Source of the DNA: an uncultured Pelagibacteraceae bacterium
GTDB taxonomy: Bacteria; Pseudomonadota; Alphaproteobacteria; Pelagibacterales; Pelagibacteraceae
Assembly (NCBI GenBank): GCA_902519375.1
Contig: CABYJS010000002.1
Coordinates: 29,254 to 93,253 of the forward strand
Length of the DNA stretch: 64,000 nt
Direction: 5' to 3'
How positions within the stretch are numbered: the stretch's first letter is position 1; every line of letters begins with the position of its first letter. This document shows positions 43,785 through 52,607 of this stretch, piece by piece. The position numbers and the translations under genes were made by a program. The notes under the pieces were generated by a model that saw only the letters and a program-made list of their open reading frames with translations, had not been told where the DNA came from and made no database searches.

Positions 43785-45995
43785 AGGCTTACCTGTTGCA
43801 AGAGTATGTTTTATTCTGTCTTGAGTTTTTTGTGTTTCAATTAACCTCATAAAAGCATCAAGCTCTAATTTAAACAAATCATCTTCTGTCAAAGTTTTAT
43901 CAACTGTAGTATCGCCTCCACTCAAAACATGAGCTAATTCTTTTGCAACCTGAACTCCATGATCTAATATAATTTTATCATTATAAAGTTTATCCAAAAT
44001 CTTATCCATCTCTCCTATTACTGCTTTTCCAGGAAGATTAAATTTAAGTTCCTCAGGTGCTTTAAAATTTTTATTTGCACTTAAAATATTTTTAGAAACC
44101 TCTAATAAACTATTTCGGTTCATTATTTTTTTATCACTTGGTCTTAAATATTTCATTGGTTCTGCCTCAACTGGTGAAGTGGCAGTTTTTCCATATCCAA
44201 TAATATCAAAGACTTTTAGTGGTGCAAAATTAGGATCTTTTTTTGCTTCATCAGTTTCTAGCCATCTAGCTAACATTTCTTTACATCCTCCACCTGCAGG
44301 AATTAATCCAACGATAGTTTCAACCAATCCAACTACAATATTTGTATGTGAGGCAACAAAATTACTTTGAACCATAACTTCAAATCCACCCCCTAATGTT
44401 AATCCTGAAGGAGCTGAGATTACTGGGTACTTTGAGTATTTTAGGTGCTTACATGTTTCTTGAAAATATTTGATAAATTTTTCAATCGATTTAAAATCTT
44501 TTTTGTCAGCAAATTGCATTGTGTAAGTTAAATTTACACCTGCAGAAAATTGCATACTTTCATTAATTATAATTAGAGGTTTATCAGTTGCTTTTTTCAA
44601 AGCATCCATAGAGTCGTAGTCTAAAGCATTAGCTTTGGTGGTGAACTCCACAATATTATAATCATTAAACCTGTAAATTTTTGCTGAGTCGTTTCCATCT
44701 AAACTTGAAGCTGTTTTCTTTACTTTTCCTAAGGTTTCAATATTCGTATATTTTTGTCTTTCACCATAAAAATCCTCATTTTTGGTTTTAGATAAATTTT
44801 CCAAAAAACTATTTCCACTAAAATTTTCAACTTTATTAAAGAAGTTTTTAACTCCAATTTCTTCAAGCATTTCAAAAGGACCTTTTGCCCAGTTAAAACC
44901 AAGTCTCATTGCCTCGTCAATATCATTGAATTCTTTTGTAATTCCCGGAACTAATGAAGACGCATATTTAATAATTTTAGATATTACTGACCAAGCATAG
45001 TCTCCATATTTATCTTTTCTTTCAATTAGTCCATTAAGATCTACTTTATCTGATTTAATATCAATTTTTTTAGTAGGTGAATAATCACCAGTTTCAAGAT
45101 TAATTGCTTCCATTATTTTTGTAGCTCCAGATTTATTCATTCTATAAAAGCCACCTTTACCTTTTCTTCCTGTGTAACCAGTTTCAATCAATTTTTTTAC
45201 TAGTGGAATTTCTTTTGCTACTTCATGGAATTCATCTTTTTCGGGTAACTCTTTAATGAAACTTTTTAAAACATCAGCCATCAGGTCAATACCAATTAAA
45301 TCATACAGACCAAAAACACCTGTTTTTGGAATTCCCATTGGTCTTCCAAAAATTGCATCTGCCTCTTCTATTGAAAGCTTCATTTTAAAAGCTTCAGTCA
45401 TAGCAATTTGCATAGCGTATACACCTACCCTGTTGCCTAAAAAACCAGGTGTATCATTACAAACAATTGCACCTTTTCCCAGCTCTATTTCACAAAATTG
45501 TTTTAGTTCATTGATTTTGTTGAGATCATTGTTTTCATTTTTAACTATTTCTAAAAGCCCCATATATCTGACAGGGTTAAAAAAGTGTGTAATGCAAAAA
45601 TCTTTTTTTTCTTTATCTGATAAATGTTCTGATAAAACTTTAATCGGAATGGATGACGTGTTTGAAGAAACAATCGCACCATCTTTTCTTGATTTAAATA
45701 TCTTTTCATAAATCTGATGTTTAATATCAATTCTTTCAACGACTGCTTCAACAACCCAATCTGCATCTTTAACAACATCAAAATCGTCATTTATATTTCC
45801 AACTTTAATATTGTTGATTTTCGATCTATCAATAAGCAAAGGTGGCCTAGACTTATGAATTCTATCTCTAGCTTTTTCACTAATTTCTGTTTTTAAATCA
45901 AGCAAAGTAACTGGAATATTTGCATTACATAAATGAGCAGCTATTCCACTTCCCATTGTTCCTGATCCAATCACTACTACATTCTTAATCTTCAT
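43773..45995 (-). CDS. 3-hydroxyacyl-CoA dehydrogenase/enoyl-CoA hydratase fusion
   Basis: This 740-residue protein begins with the HAD NAD-binding domain (VVVIGSGTMGSGIAAHLCNANIPVTLLDL), then HFFNPVRYMGLLEIVKN and NDTPGFLGNRVGVYAMQIAMTEA of the HAD C-terminal domain, and ends with a crotonase domain (PLIIINESMQFSAGVNLTY, YPVISAPSGLTLGGGFEVMVQSNFVASH, GLIPAGGGCKEML). Domain order is the reverse of E. coli FadB. It performs two steps of acyl-CoA beta-oxidation. It lies 12 nt after the permease gene of the ABC operon, suggesting a role in catabolising the imported compound. Confidence 0.92.
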   Translation of the reverse strand: MKIKNVVVIGSGTMGSGIAAHLCNANIPVTLLDLKTEISEKARDRIHKSRPPLLIDRSKINNIKVGNINDDFDVVKDADWVVEAVVERIDIKHQIYEKIFKSRKDGAIVSSNTSSIPIKVLSEHLSDKEKKDFCITHFFNPVRYMGLLEIVKNENNDLNKINELKQFCEIELGKGAIVCNDTPGFLGNRVGVYAMQIAMTEAFKMKLSIEEADAIFGRPMGIPKTGVFGLYDLIGIDLMADVLKSFIKELPEKDEFHEVAKEIPLVKKLIETGYTGRKGKGGFYRMNKSGATKIMEAINLETGDYSPTKKIDIKSDKVDLNGLIERKDKYGDYAWSVISKIIKYASSLVPGITKEFNDIDEAMRLGFNWAKGPFEMLEEIGVKNFFNKVENFSGNSFLENLSKTKNEDFYGERQKYTNIETLGKVKKTASSLDGNDSAKIYRFNDYNIVEFTTKANALDYDSMDALKKATDKPLIIINESMQFSAGVNLTYTMQFADKKDFKSIEKFIKYFQETCKHLKYSKYPVISAPSGLTLGGGFEVMVQSNFVASHTNIVVGLVETIVGLIPAGGGCKEMLARWLETDEAKKDPNFAPLKVFDIIGYGKTATSPVEAEPMKYLRPSDKKIMNRNSLLEVSKNILSANKNFKAPEELKFNLPGKAVIGEMDKILDKLYNDKIILDHGVQVAKELAHVLSGGDTTVDKTLTEDDLFKLELDAFMRLIETQKTQDRIKHTLATGKPLIN

Positions 45996-46007
45996 GTAAT
46001 GATCTTA

Positions 46008-46862
46008 CTATCTATTTATACCTCTGAGTCTCTCAGATCTTCTTCTTAAGAGTTCAGCGGTCACTAATATTAATGTTGATAAAATAATTAGACAAGTTGC
46101 TACCGCAAGAATAGTTGGGCTTAATTGTTCTCTCAAACCTGTCCACATTTGAATTGGTATAGTTGTGTTTTCTAATCCAGCCAAGAATAAGACTACTACA
46201 ACTTCGTCAAATGAAGTAACAAAGGCAAATAGTCCTCCTGAAATAACACCAGGTAAAATTAATGGTAGAGTAATTTTCATAAATGTATTTACTGGATTAC
46301 TACCAAGACTTGCTGCAGCTCTAGTTACACTATGATCAAATCCTGATAAAGTGGCAGTTACTGTAATAACTACAAATGGTGTGCCTAGAATAATATGTGC
46401 AAGAATTATACCTAAATGGGTTGCAGCTAAACCTGCTTTAGCCATAAAGAAAAATATTGCTACTCCAGAAATAATTAATGGAACAATCATTGGAGATATT
46501 AGAACTGCCATGATTAAACCTTTATAAGGCATGTGTCTGCTACTTAATCCTAAGGCAGCGACAGTACCAAGTATTACAGAGCCAATTGTTGCAAAAATTG
46601 CGATGATAAAACTGTTTTTTGTAGCTAAGCCCCAAGGATTTTTGGTTCCATAAATCATGTCCTTATACCATCTTAATGAAAACGCATCAGGATCAAGATT
46701 TTTCATGCCGTCAGAAAAAACTAAAAATTCTTCAGCGTTAAAAGATAATGGAAAAATTACAAATAATGGAGCAATAAGAAAAAAGAATACTGCCGCACAA
46801 ATAGTCAAATAAACATAATGCCAAATTCTATAATGTGGTTCTGTATATTTTGGTAAGGCCAT
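46008..46862 (-). CDS. ABC transporter permease, PotC type
   Basis: This 284-residue permease has six membrane spans and the EAA loop VTRAAASLGSNPVNTFMKITLPLILPGVISGGLFAFVTSFDEVVVVLFL, whose end is typical of PotC (polyamine/putrescine importers). It pairs with the PotB-type protein encoded 4 nt upstream. Polyamines are the best-known substrates of this subfamily, but many members carry other organic solutes. Confidence 0.93.
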   Translation of the reverse strand: MALPKYTEPHYRIWHYVYLTICAAVFFFLIAPLFVIFPLSFNAEEFLVFSDGMKNLDPDAFSLRWYKDMIYGTKNPWGLATKNSFIIAIFATIGSVILGTVAALGLSSRHMPYKGLIMAVLISPMIVPLIISGVAIFFFMAKAGLAATHLGIILAHIILGTPFVVITVTATLSGFDHSVTRAAASLGSNPVNTFMKITLPLILPGVISGGLFAFVTSFDEVVVVLFLAGLENTTIPIQMWTGLREQLSPTILAVATCLIILSTLILVTAELLRRRSERLRGINR

Positions 46863-46866
46863 TCTT

Positions 46867-48120
46867 TTATCCTAATTTAATATTATCTACTCCAACTAAT
46901 TTATTATACACCCAGTAAATCGCTAAAACTCCAGTCAACAACATTAAGCCCATTGCTGATGCAAAGCTCCAATCAAGTGTACTCTTCATATGAAATGCAA
47001 TTTGATTACTGATTAGAGTGCCAGAAGCTCCTCCAACTAAAGCAGGGGTTATATAATAGCCTATAGCTAATATGAAAACTAATAAACAACCAGCTCCAAT
47101 ACCTGGAATAGTTAACGGAAAATAAACTTTCCAAAATGCTACAAAAGGTGTTCCACCTAGAGACTTTCCAGCTCTCATTAAGCTTGGTGAAATAGTTTTC
47201 ATCACACTATAAAGTGGTAAAACCATAAAAGGTAACAAAATCTGTGTCATTGCAACATAGCTACCTGTTTTGTTAAACATCATTTCAGGCCTATTATCAT
47301 CGGCCACTAATCCTATTCCAACAAAGAAATCATTAACCAAACCCTGTTGTTGCAACAAGATCATCCAGCTGGCGGTTCTTACAAGTAATGAAGTCCAAAA
47401 CGGAAGAAGTACACAGATCATTAGTAAGTTACTATACTTCATAGGTAAAGTAGCTAACAAATGAGCAATTGGATATGCCATTAAAAAACAAAATAATGTT
47501 ACAAAAAATGCAATCTCTAAAGTTCTGAGCCATAGAATTCTATGGATCCGTCTGTCCTCAGGAACGGTAACAATTTGTCCGTCCTCATTTTTAAACATAT
47601 CTATACCCTTTAAATATTTCTGACCAGTATATGCTGGGGCTCTTCTTTTAATCGCTTGCCAATATTCAACATTAGCCCATCTTTTGTGAACGGCCATTAT
47701 TTGTTCTTTGTAGTTCCCTTCTTCAAAAGATTTAGATTTTCTTCTTAATTTTTTAATAATACTTTTAAATCCATTTTTAGTATAATTCAGTTGAGTAGAT
47801 AATTTTCCCTCACGTTTTTCCTCCACTAACTTTATAAAATCTGAATGAAAAGCAGCAAAAACTTCTTCCTCTGGTAATTCTTTTCCATCCCACTTTTCCA
47901 TAGCTTTAAAAGTTTTAGGGAGCATTTCAGTAACCATCTTATCATCCACACTTCTCATAAGCATGTCTCCAATGGGAAAAACATAAGTAATAATTATGAA
48001 TAATAACAAAGGAGCTACAAGTAGAAACGCTTTAATTTTATTTCTTCTTTCAGCTTTTTTAAGACTTACCTCTAAAGGAATTCCATCTGTTGTTAAAATT
48101 TGTTTTGTTTCTGAGCTCAT
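46867..48120 (-). CDS. ABC transporter permease, PotB type, with large N-terminal insertion
   Basis: This 417-residue permease is longer than usual PotB (about 280-300) because a hydrophilic segment of about 140 residues (roughly 50-190) follows the first membrane span, containing KAMEKWDGKELPEEEVFAAFHSDFIKL and NVEYWQAIKRRAPAYTGQKYLKGI. The C-terminal half has the EAA loop MRAGKSLGGTPFVAFWKVYFPLTIPGIGAGCLLVFILAIGYYITPALVGG. The insertion should lie in the periplasm. A strong hairpin ends 7 nt before the start codon. Confidence 0.9.
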   Translation of the reverse strand: MSSETKQILTTDGIPLEVSLKKAERRNKIKAFLLVAPLLLFIIITYVFPIGDMLMRSVDDKMVTEMLPKTFKAMEKWDGKELPEEEVFAAFHSDFIKLVEEKREGKLSTQLNYTKNGFKSIIKKLRRKSKSFEEGNYKEQIMAVHKRWANVEYWQAIKRRAPAYTGQKYLKGIDMFKNEDGQIVTVPEDRRIHRILWLRTLEIAFFVTLFCFLMAYPIAHLLATLPMKYSNLLMICVLLPFWTSLLVRTASWMILLQQQGLVNDFFVGIGLVADDNRPEMMFNKTGSYVAMTQILLPFMVLPLYSVMKTISPSLMRAGKSLGGTPFVAFWKVYFPLTIPGIGAGCLLVFILAIGYYITPALVGGASGTLISNQIAFHMKSTLDWSFASAMGLMLLTGVLAIYWVYNKLVGVDNIKLG

Positions 48121-48127
48121 AAATAAA

Positions 48128-48154
48128 AAGGGCGGTTATCAAATAACCGCCCTT
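48128..48154 (-). terminator. Intra-operon hairpin/terminator between binding protein and permease
   Basis: AAGGGCGGTTAT (48128-48139) and ATAACCGCCCTT (48143-48154) pair perfectly over 12 bp with a 3-nt loop, and on the gene strand a CTTTTTATTT tract follows, running straight into the permease ATG at 48120. A second AT-rich hairpin (about 48161-48194) lies between this and the binding-protein stop. It looks like an intrinsic terminator allowing partial read-through, a common way to make much more binding protein than permease; it also covers the permease ribosome-binding region. Confidence 0.8.
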
Positions 48155-48191
48155 AAATTATAATATATAATTAAGTTTAATAAAACTTAAA

Positions 48192-49313
48192 TTATAGACC
48201 AGCTTTCATAGCTTCCCATTTTTCACCAAGCTCTGTACCGTTATCAGCCCAGTAAAGTGGATCTACTAAGAAGTAGTTTTTAGTGTTAGCTGGTGCAGTT
48301 GGCATTTGTGGTACCATATTAGTCTTACCATCTTTGTACCAAGGCTCTCCTGCTTCCATAATCGCAATAGAAGATTTTCTCCAAGGAGCGTATGCGATAT
48401 ATTTCGCACTTCCTGCTAACATTTCTGTACTAGTCATCATAGCTAAAGCTTTCTTAGCTTTACCATTAGCATCGTTTGGTCCACCCTTAACTTGTACGAA
48501 GTACTCGTAGTCAAGACCTTGTCCATCCCATACTTGAACTAGTGGTGCACCTTCTCCAACGATAGCGTTAAAGAATCTACCATTCCAACCAGTTGCCATA
48601 ACAACTTCACCACTCATCAATAGTTCTGGTGGTTGAGCACCTGCTGACCAAAATACACATCCTCCGTTAGGATCTGTACATAACTCTTTGATCTTGTTCA
48701 TAGCTCTATCAACACCTTTATCTGTGTTTAAAGCTTTATAGATTTTTTTTCCACCTTTTCCTGGCTTGATTCCATCTGCAGCTAAAGCGATCTCTAAATT
48801 AGTTAGAGCGCCTTTGTAGATAGCTCTTTTCCCAGGGAATTTTTTTGTGTTAAAGAAATCTTTGATAGTCTTTGGAGTACCTTTAACATTATCTTTGTTA
48901 TAAGCGTAATTCCAAGAATATAAAATATTTCCTACAGCACATTTACTTGGCATTGCAGTAAAGAAATCTTTACTTGCTGGTGTTCCATCTGGTGCAGGTG
49001 GGAAGTCTTTATCAAAATCAAATTCAACAAATAATCCTTCGTCACATCCATTGATAGTGTCCATAGCAAAAACGTCGATAATATCCCACGTAATTTTGCC
49101 AGCCTCTTTTTGTGCTTTAATTTCAGATAATCCACCTGAATAATCAACCCAGTTAATTGTTAAACCAAGTTTCTTACCGGTAGGATCTCCATAACCTAAC
49201 TTTTGAGACTCTGTGTAAGCTCCACCCCAAGACACTGCAGTTACTGCAAATGCTGAAGTAGTTACAGAGATAGCAAAAGAAATGGCTAGTAATAATTTAC
49301 TAATTGTCTTCAT
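48192..49313 (-). CDS. ABC transporter substrate-binding protein, PotD type
   Basis: The start is ATG 49313, behind a strong GGAGG at 6 nt; a longer frame exists but would put 22 residues before the signal peptide. The 373-residue product has signal peptide MKTISKLLLAISFAISVTTSAFA and a mature start VTAVSWGGAYTESQK, typical of the spermidine/putrescine-like binding protein family. Later motifs are WDIIDVFAMDTINGCDEGLFVEFD and PPELLMSGEVVMATGWNGRF. It captures the solute in the periplasm. Codon use in this gene looks less AT-biased than its neighbours, as expected for a highly expressed protein. Confidence 0.92.
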   Translation of the reverse strand: MKTISKLLLAISFAISVTTSAFAVTAVSWGGAYTESQKLGYGDPTGKKLGLTINWVDYSGGLSEIKAQKEAGKITWDIIDVFAMDTINGCDEGLFVEFDFDKDFPPAPDGTPASKDFFTAMPSKCAVGNILYSWNYAYNKDNVKGTPKTIKDFFNTKKFPGKRAIYKGALTNLEIALAADGIKPGKGGKKIYKALNTDKGVDRAMNKIKELCTDPNGGCVFWSAGAQPPELLMSGEVVMATGWNGRFFNAIVGEGAPLVQVWDGQGLDYEYFVQVKGGPNDANGKAKKALAMMTSTEMLAGSAKYIAYAPWRKSSIAIMEAGEPWYKDGKTNMVPQMPTAPANTKNYFLVDPLYWADNGTELGEKWEAMKAGL

Positions 49314-49414
49314 TTTTCCTCCGTTTAAACGTTTTTTATAAAAACAGATTACAACAAGATCAATAATGAGAGTCAACACCCGTTTTTGACATAATTGGAG
49401 TGATGAAAGCTTGT

Positions 49415-50500
49415 CTATTTTGGGTCTAGGGCTCTAGCGTAATCACTATTCCAACCAATCTTAATATCTTTTCCTAATTTAATATCTAAATTAGATGAAC
49501 TATTTGGAACTTTAAGAATAAATTCAGAGTTACCTAAGAGATTAACTCGAATTCTGATGTGATCTCCATGGTAAATAACCTCTTCAATTTTTCCCATGTG
49601 ATTATTATCCATTTTATCAGTTGGATTAATCAAAGCTCTTTCAGGTCTTAGAGATACAGTGGTTTTCTCCCCTTTTCCTTTAACTGATATGGGATTTGCT
49701 ATGATTTCAGCATTAGCTAATTTTACTTTACATTTTCCACCAGAAATTTCTGAAACTTCACCTGTAAAAGTATTATTTTCACCAATAAACTCTGCAACAA
49801 AAGAATTTACTGGCTTTTCATACAATTCATCCGGACTTGAAAGTTGTTGTACCTTTCCGTCATTAAATACAGCAATACGATTTGACATAGTCAAAGCCTC
49901 ACTCTGATCGTGTGTTACATAAACAACAGTCACTCCAATACTTTCGTGGATATGTTTAATTTCATATTGCATGCTTTCTCTTAAATTTTTATCTAAAGCC
50001 CCCAATGGTTCATCCATTAATACTAATTGTGGGTCAAAAACTAACGATCTTGCTACTGCAACCCTTTGCTGTTGTCCGCCAGATAATTGACCTGGCATTC
50101 TTTGCGCAAAACCTTGTAGTGATACCATTGATAACGCTTTATCAATTTTTTTATCTGCCTCATCTTTTGGAATTTTTCTTACTCTTAATGGGAAAGCTAA
50201 ATTTTCATAGACAGTCATGTGTGGGAATAACGCATAGTTTTGGAACACCATTCCAATTCCTCTTTTGTGTGGTGGGATACTTGAAATTGCATTTCCATCT
50301 AAATATATTTCACCATGAGTTGGTGTTTCAAATCCAGCTAGCATCATCAAGCAAGTTGTTTTACCAGAGCCAGAAGGTCCTAACATTGTAACAAACTCAC
50401 CTTCCTCAATATCTAATTGAAGATCTTTCACAACTAAGACTTTTCCATCATAGCTTTTGTCTACTTTATCAAATTTAACGAAATCTTTTTTTAAGGTCAT
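49415..50500 (-). CDS. ABC transporter ATP-binding protein, PotA type
   Basis: This 361-residue ATPase has Walker A MLGPSGSGKTTCLMMLAG, Q-loop VFQNYALFPHMTVYENLAFPLR, signature LSGGQQQRVAVARSLV, Walker B LVLMDEPLGALD and a C-terminal TOBE/OB domain (about 240-361), the PotA/FbpC arrangement. It is first in transcription of the four transporter genes, 52 nt after the M24-family hydrolase gene. Confidence 0.95.
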   Translation of the reverse strand: MTLKKDFVKFDKVDKSYDGKVLVVKDLQLDIEEGEFVTMLGPSGSGKTTCLMMLAGFETPTHGEIYLDGNAISSIPPHKRGIGMVFQNYALFPHMTVYENLAFPLRVRKIPKDEADKKIDKALSMVSLQGFAQRMPGQLSGGQQQRVAVARSLVFDPQLVLMDEPLGALDKNLRESMQYEIKHIHESIGVTVVYVTHDQSEALTMSNRIAVFNDGKVQQLSSPDELYEKPVNSFVAEFIGENNTFTGEVSEISGGKCKVKLANAEIIANPISVKGKGEKTTVSLRPERALINPTDKMDNNHMGKIEEVIYHGDHIRIRVNLLGNSEFILKVPNSSSNLDIKLGKDIKIGWNSDYARALDPK

Positions 50501-50552
50501 AATTTAATCTAACTTTAAAACATTTGTATGAATAAATATCAACCATTAATAA

Positions 50553-51722
50553 CTAGCTTTTAATATGAAGTTCTTTAGAAAAATTACAAAATAATTCATA
50601 ACCCTTCTCTGTAACTCTAATTGCTTCAGATGCCTCAACTCCCCAATTTCCAAATTGCATCACTGCAATCATATGAAAAGTTATATTAGGTTGCAAAATT
50701 GTAATATCACCTTTAGAAATATTTAAAGTATGTTCACCCCAATCAGGCGGATATCCTATACCAATAGAATATCCAGTTCTTGAAGTTTTTTCTATTCCAT
50801 ACTTATCTAACACTTTCCAAAAAGCTTGAGCAACATCATCAGCAGTATTTCCTGCTTTAACCAGATCTATTCCTGCCTGCAAAGCTTCGTTTGTTTTCTT
50901 CATTGTCTCAATTTTCTTTTGATCTGGTTTTCCAAGTAGAATCGTTCTAGCCATCGGACAATGATATCTTTTATTAACACCTGATAATTCAATAATTGTA
51001 GCTTCTCCCTCAACAAATTTATCCTCTGACCATGTTAAATGCGAAGCCGATGTACCTTTTCCAGTTGGTATCATTGGAACTATTGATGAATAGTCTCCTC
51101 CAAAATCAGGGGTTCCTTTTATTAACGTAGTGTAAATTTCTGAAACTGCATCGCATTGCCTTACTCCAGGACTAATAACTTCAAAAGCTTTTTTCATTCC
51201 TAGTTGAGAAATTTGAGATGCAGCTTTCATAAATTTTATTTCCACATCAGATTTTACAACTCTAACCCAATTTACTAAACGCTCACAATCTAAAATTTTT
51301 GCATTTGGTAAACCTTGTTTAATTTTCTCATAACAATAAGCAGTGAAATAATGACTATCCATTTCTAGTCCTACTGAGAGTTTGTCCCATTTTCTTTCTT
51401 TAATAAGATCTACGAGAGCATTATAAGGATGTAACGGCCATGTATGTATATATTTTTCATGATACTTAATTATATTTTCATCTTTTAAATAAGTTTTAAT
51501 ATATGCACCTCCTGCATCCTGATTTCTAACAAAACAGATAGGTTCACCAGCATTTACATGTACTATTACACATTGAGCATAATAAAATGACCACGCATCA
51601 TAACCTGTCAAATAATTCATGTTAGATGGATCTTGTGAAATTAAAAGTTCAATACCTTTCTCCTGCATTGAGGCTTGAACTTTTTTTAATCTTGATTTGT
51701 ATTCTTCATTAGTAAAATTCAT
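50553..51722 (-). CDS. M24-family hydrolase, ectoine hydrolase (DoeA/EutD)-like
   Basis: This 389-residue pita-bread protein opens with EEYKSRLKKVQASMQEKGIELLISQDPSNMNYLTGYDAWSFYYAQCV, strongly like ectoine hydrolase DoeA/EutD. The metal ligands of M24 aminopeptidases are missing: the first Asp pair is replaced in IIELSGVNKRYHCPMARTI, as in metal-free relatives such as creatinase and DoeA. It should hydrolyse a C-N bond in a cyclic or N-substituted compound. It lies between a EutA-like gene (3 nt) and the ABC importer. Creatinase-type activity is an alternative. Confidence 0.82.
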   Translation of the reverse strand: MNFTNEEYKSRLKKVQASMQEKGIELLISQDPSNMNYLTGYDAWSFYYAQCVIVHVNAGEPICFVRNQDAGGAYIKTYLKDENIIKYHEKYIHTWPLHPYNALVDLIKERKWDKLSVGLEMDSHYFTAYCYEKIKQGLPNAKILDCERLVNWVRVVKSDVEIKFMKAASQISQLGMKKAFEVISPGVRQCDAVSEIYTTLIKGTPDFGGDYSSIVPMIPTGKGTSASHLTWSEDKFVEGEATIIELSGVNKRYHCPMARTILLGKPDQKKIETMKKTNEALQAGIDLVKAGNTADDVAQAFWKVLDKYGIEKTSRTGYSIGIGYPPDWGEHTLNISKGDITILQPNITFHMIAVMQFGNWGVEASEAIRVTEKGYELFCNFSKELHIKS

Positions 51723-51725
51723 AAT

Positions 51726-52469
51726 CTAATTATTAAATAATTCACCATATCCTTCAACTTTACTTTTAAAATCAACCTGTTTAAGAGTGTCCCAAATCAA
51801 AGTTTGGTTGCTTGATAAAATGATCTTACTCATTTTTTTTTCTAGATCTTTAATAATTGATAAGACGGGTAACGCAGTGCAAGAAACAAACAATGCATCA
51901 CTGTTTGATAAATCTATTTTGCTTAAAGTATCAAATAAATAATCTGGATTAACTTTTCCTATATCTAAATCTGAAGCTATGTCGAAATAAGTCAATTCAG
52001 AGATTTCTATATTTTCTTTTATAAAATAATTAATTACTGACTGATTTATTTCGTCGGTATATGGTGTGAATATAGATAATTTATTTATCTTAAGCACTTT
52101 TAGTGCATTAATTGCAGATGTTATTGGTGTTGTAACTTTTGTATTTGGTTTTGTTGAATTAACTTTTTCATAAATAGATGAATATCCTGCAGCAATTGTT
52201 CCTGAAGTACATCCATAGGCTATACAATCAATTTTTTGATCAGGTAATATATTCTTTGCAATTTCAGGAATATCATCTGCCATTTTTTTTAATTTTTCGT
52301 TTGTTAAGGGATTATAACTTTGAATTCTGTTACAATATAAATCTATATCTTTACCATAAATTATATTGTTAAAATCTTTTTCAATCCTAAAGTCACTTGC
52401 TAAAGTGATTAACCCTATCCTTGGGTTGTGTTTTTCAATAAATTTTGGTTTTATTTTAGTTAGTTTCAT
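51726..52469 (-). CDS. Asp/Glu racemase superfamily protein, EutA/maleate isomerase-like
   Basis: This 247-residue protein begins with PRIGLITLASDFRIEKDFNNII and has two catalytic-type cysteines, YGCTSGTIAAG (Cys87) and VSCTALPVL (Cys197), as in maleate isomerase, arylmalonate decarboxylase relatives and EutA of ectoine utilisation. The neighbouring DoeA-like gene favours the EutA reading. It is the first gene of the minus-strand operon and is divergent from the flavin-monooxygenase operon across 138 bp. Confidence 0.8.
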   Translation of the reverse strand: MKLTKIKPKFIEKHNPRIGLITLASDFRIEKDFNNIIYGKDIDLYCNRIQSYNPLTNEKLKKMADDIPEIAKNILPDQKIDCIAYGCTSGTIAAGYSSIYEKVNSTKPNTKVTTPITSAINALKVLKINKLSIFTPYTDEINQSVINYFIKENIEISELTYFDIASDLDIGKVNPDYLFDTLSKIDLSNSDALFVSCTALPVLSIIKDLEKKMSKIILSSNQTLIWDTLKQVDFKSKVEGYGELFNN

Positions 52470-52595
52470 TTAATTAGTGATTAAATATATATTGATTAAA
52501 TAGTCTAGTTAAATTACAGTCTTAGTGAGCGATACATAACTCATCGATATTTAAAAATACGAAAGTGGGATCGATCGTCTTAGATTTAATTATTT

Positions 52596-52602
52596 AAGGA
52601 GG
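52596..52602 (+). promoter_or_regulatory. Strong Shine-Dalgarno site for the monooxygenase operon
   Basis: AAGGAGG lies 5 nt before the ATG at 52608. Such a full anti-16S match is rare in this window, where most genes rely on coupling or weak sites, and it predicts high translation of the first gene of the divergent operon. The 138-bp region upstream also holds the palindrome ATCGAT within GGATCGATCG (52569-52578), a possible operator shared with the opposite operon. Confidence 0.7.
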
Positions 52603-52607
52603 TTCGA

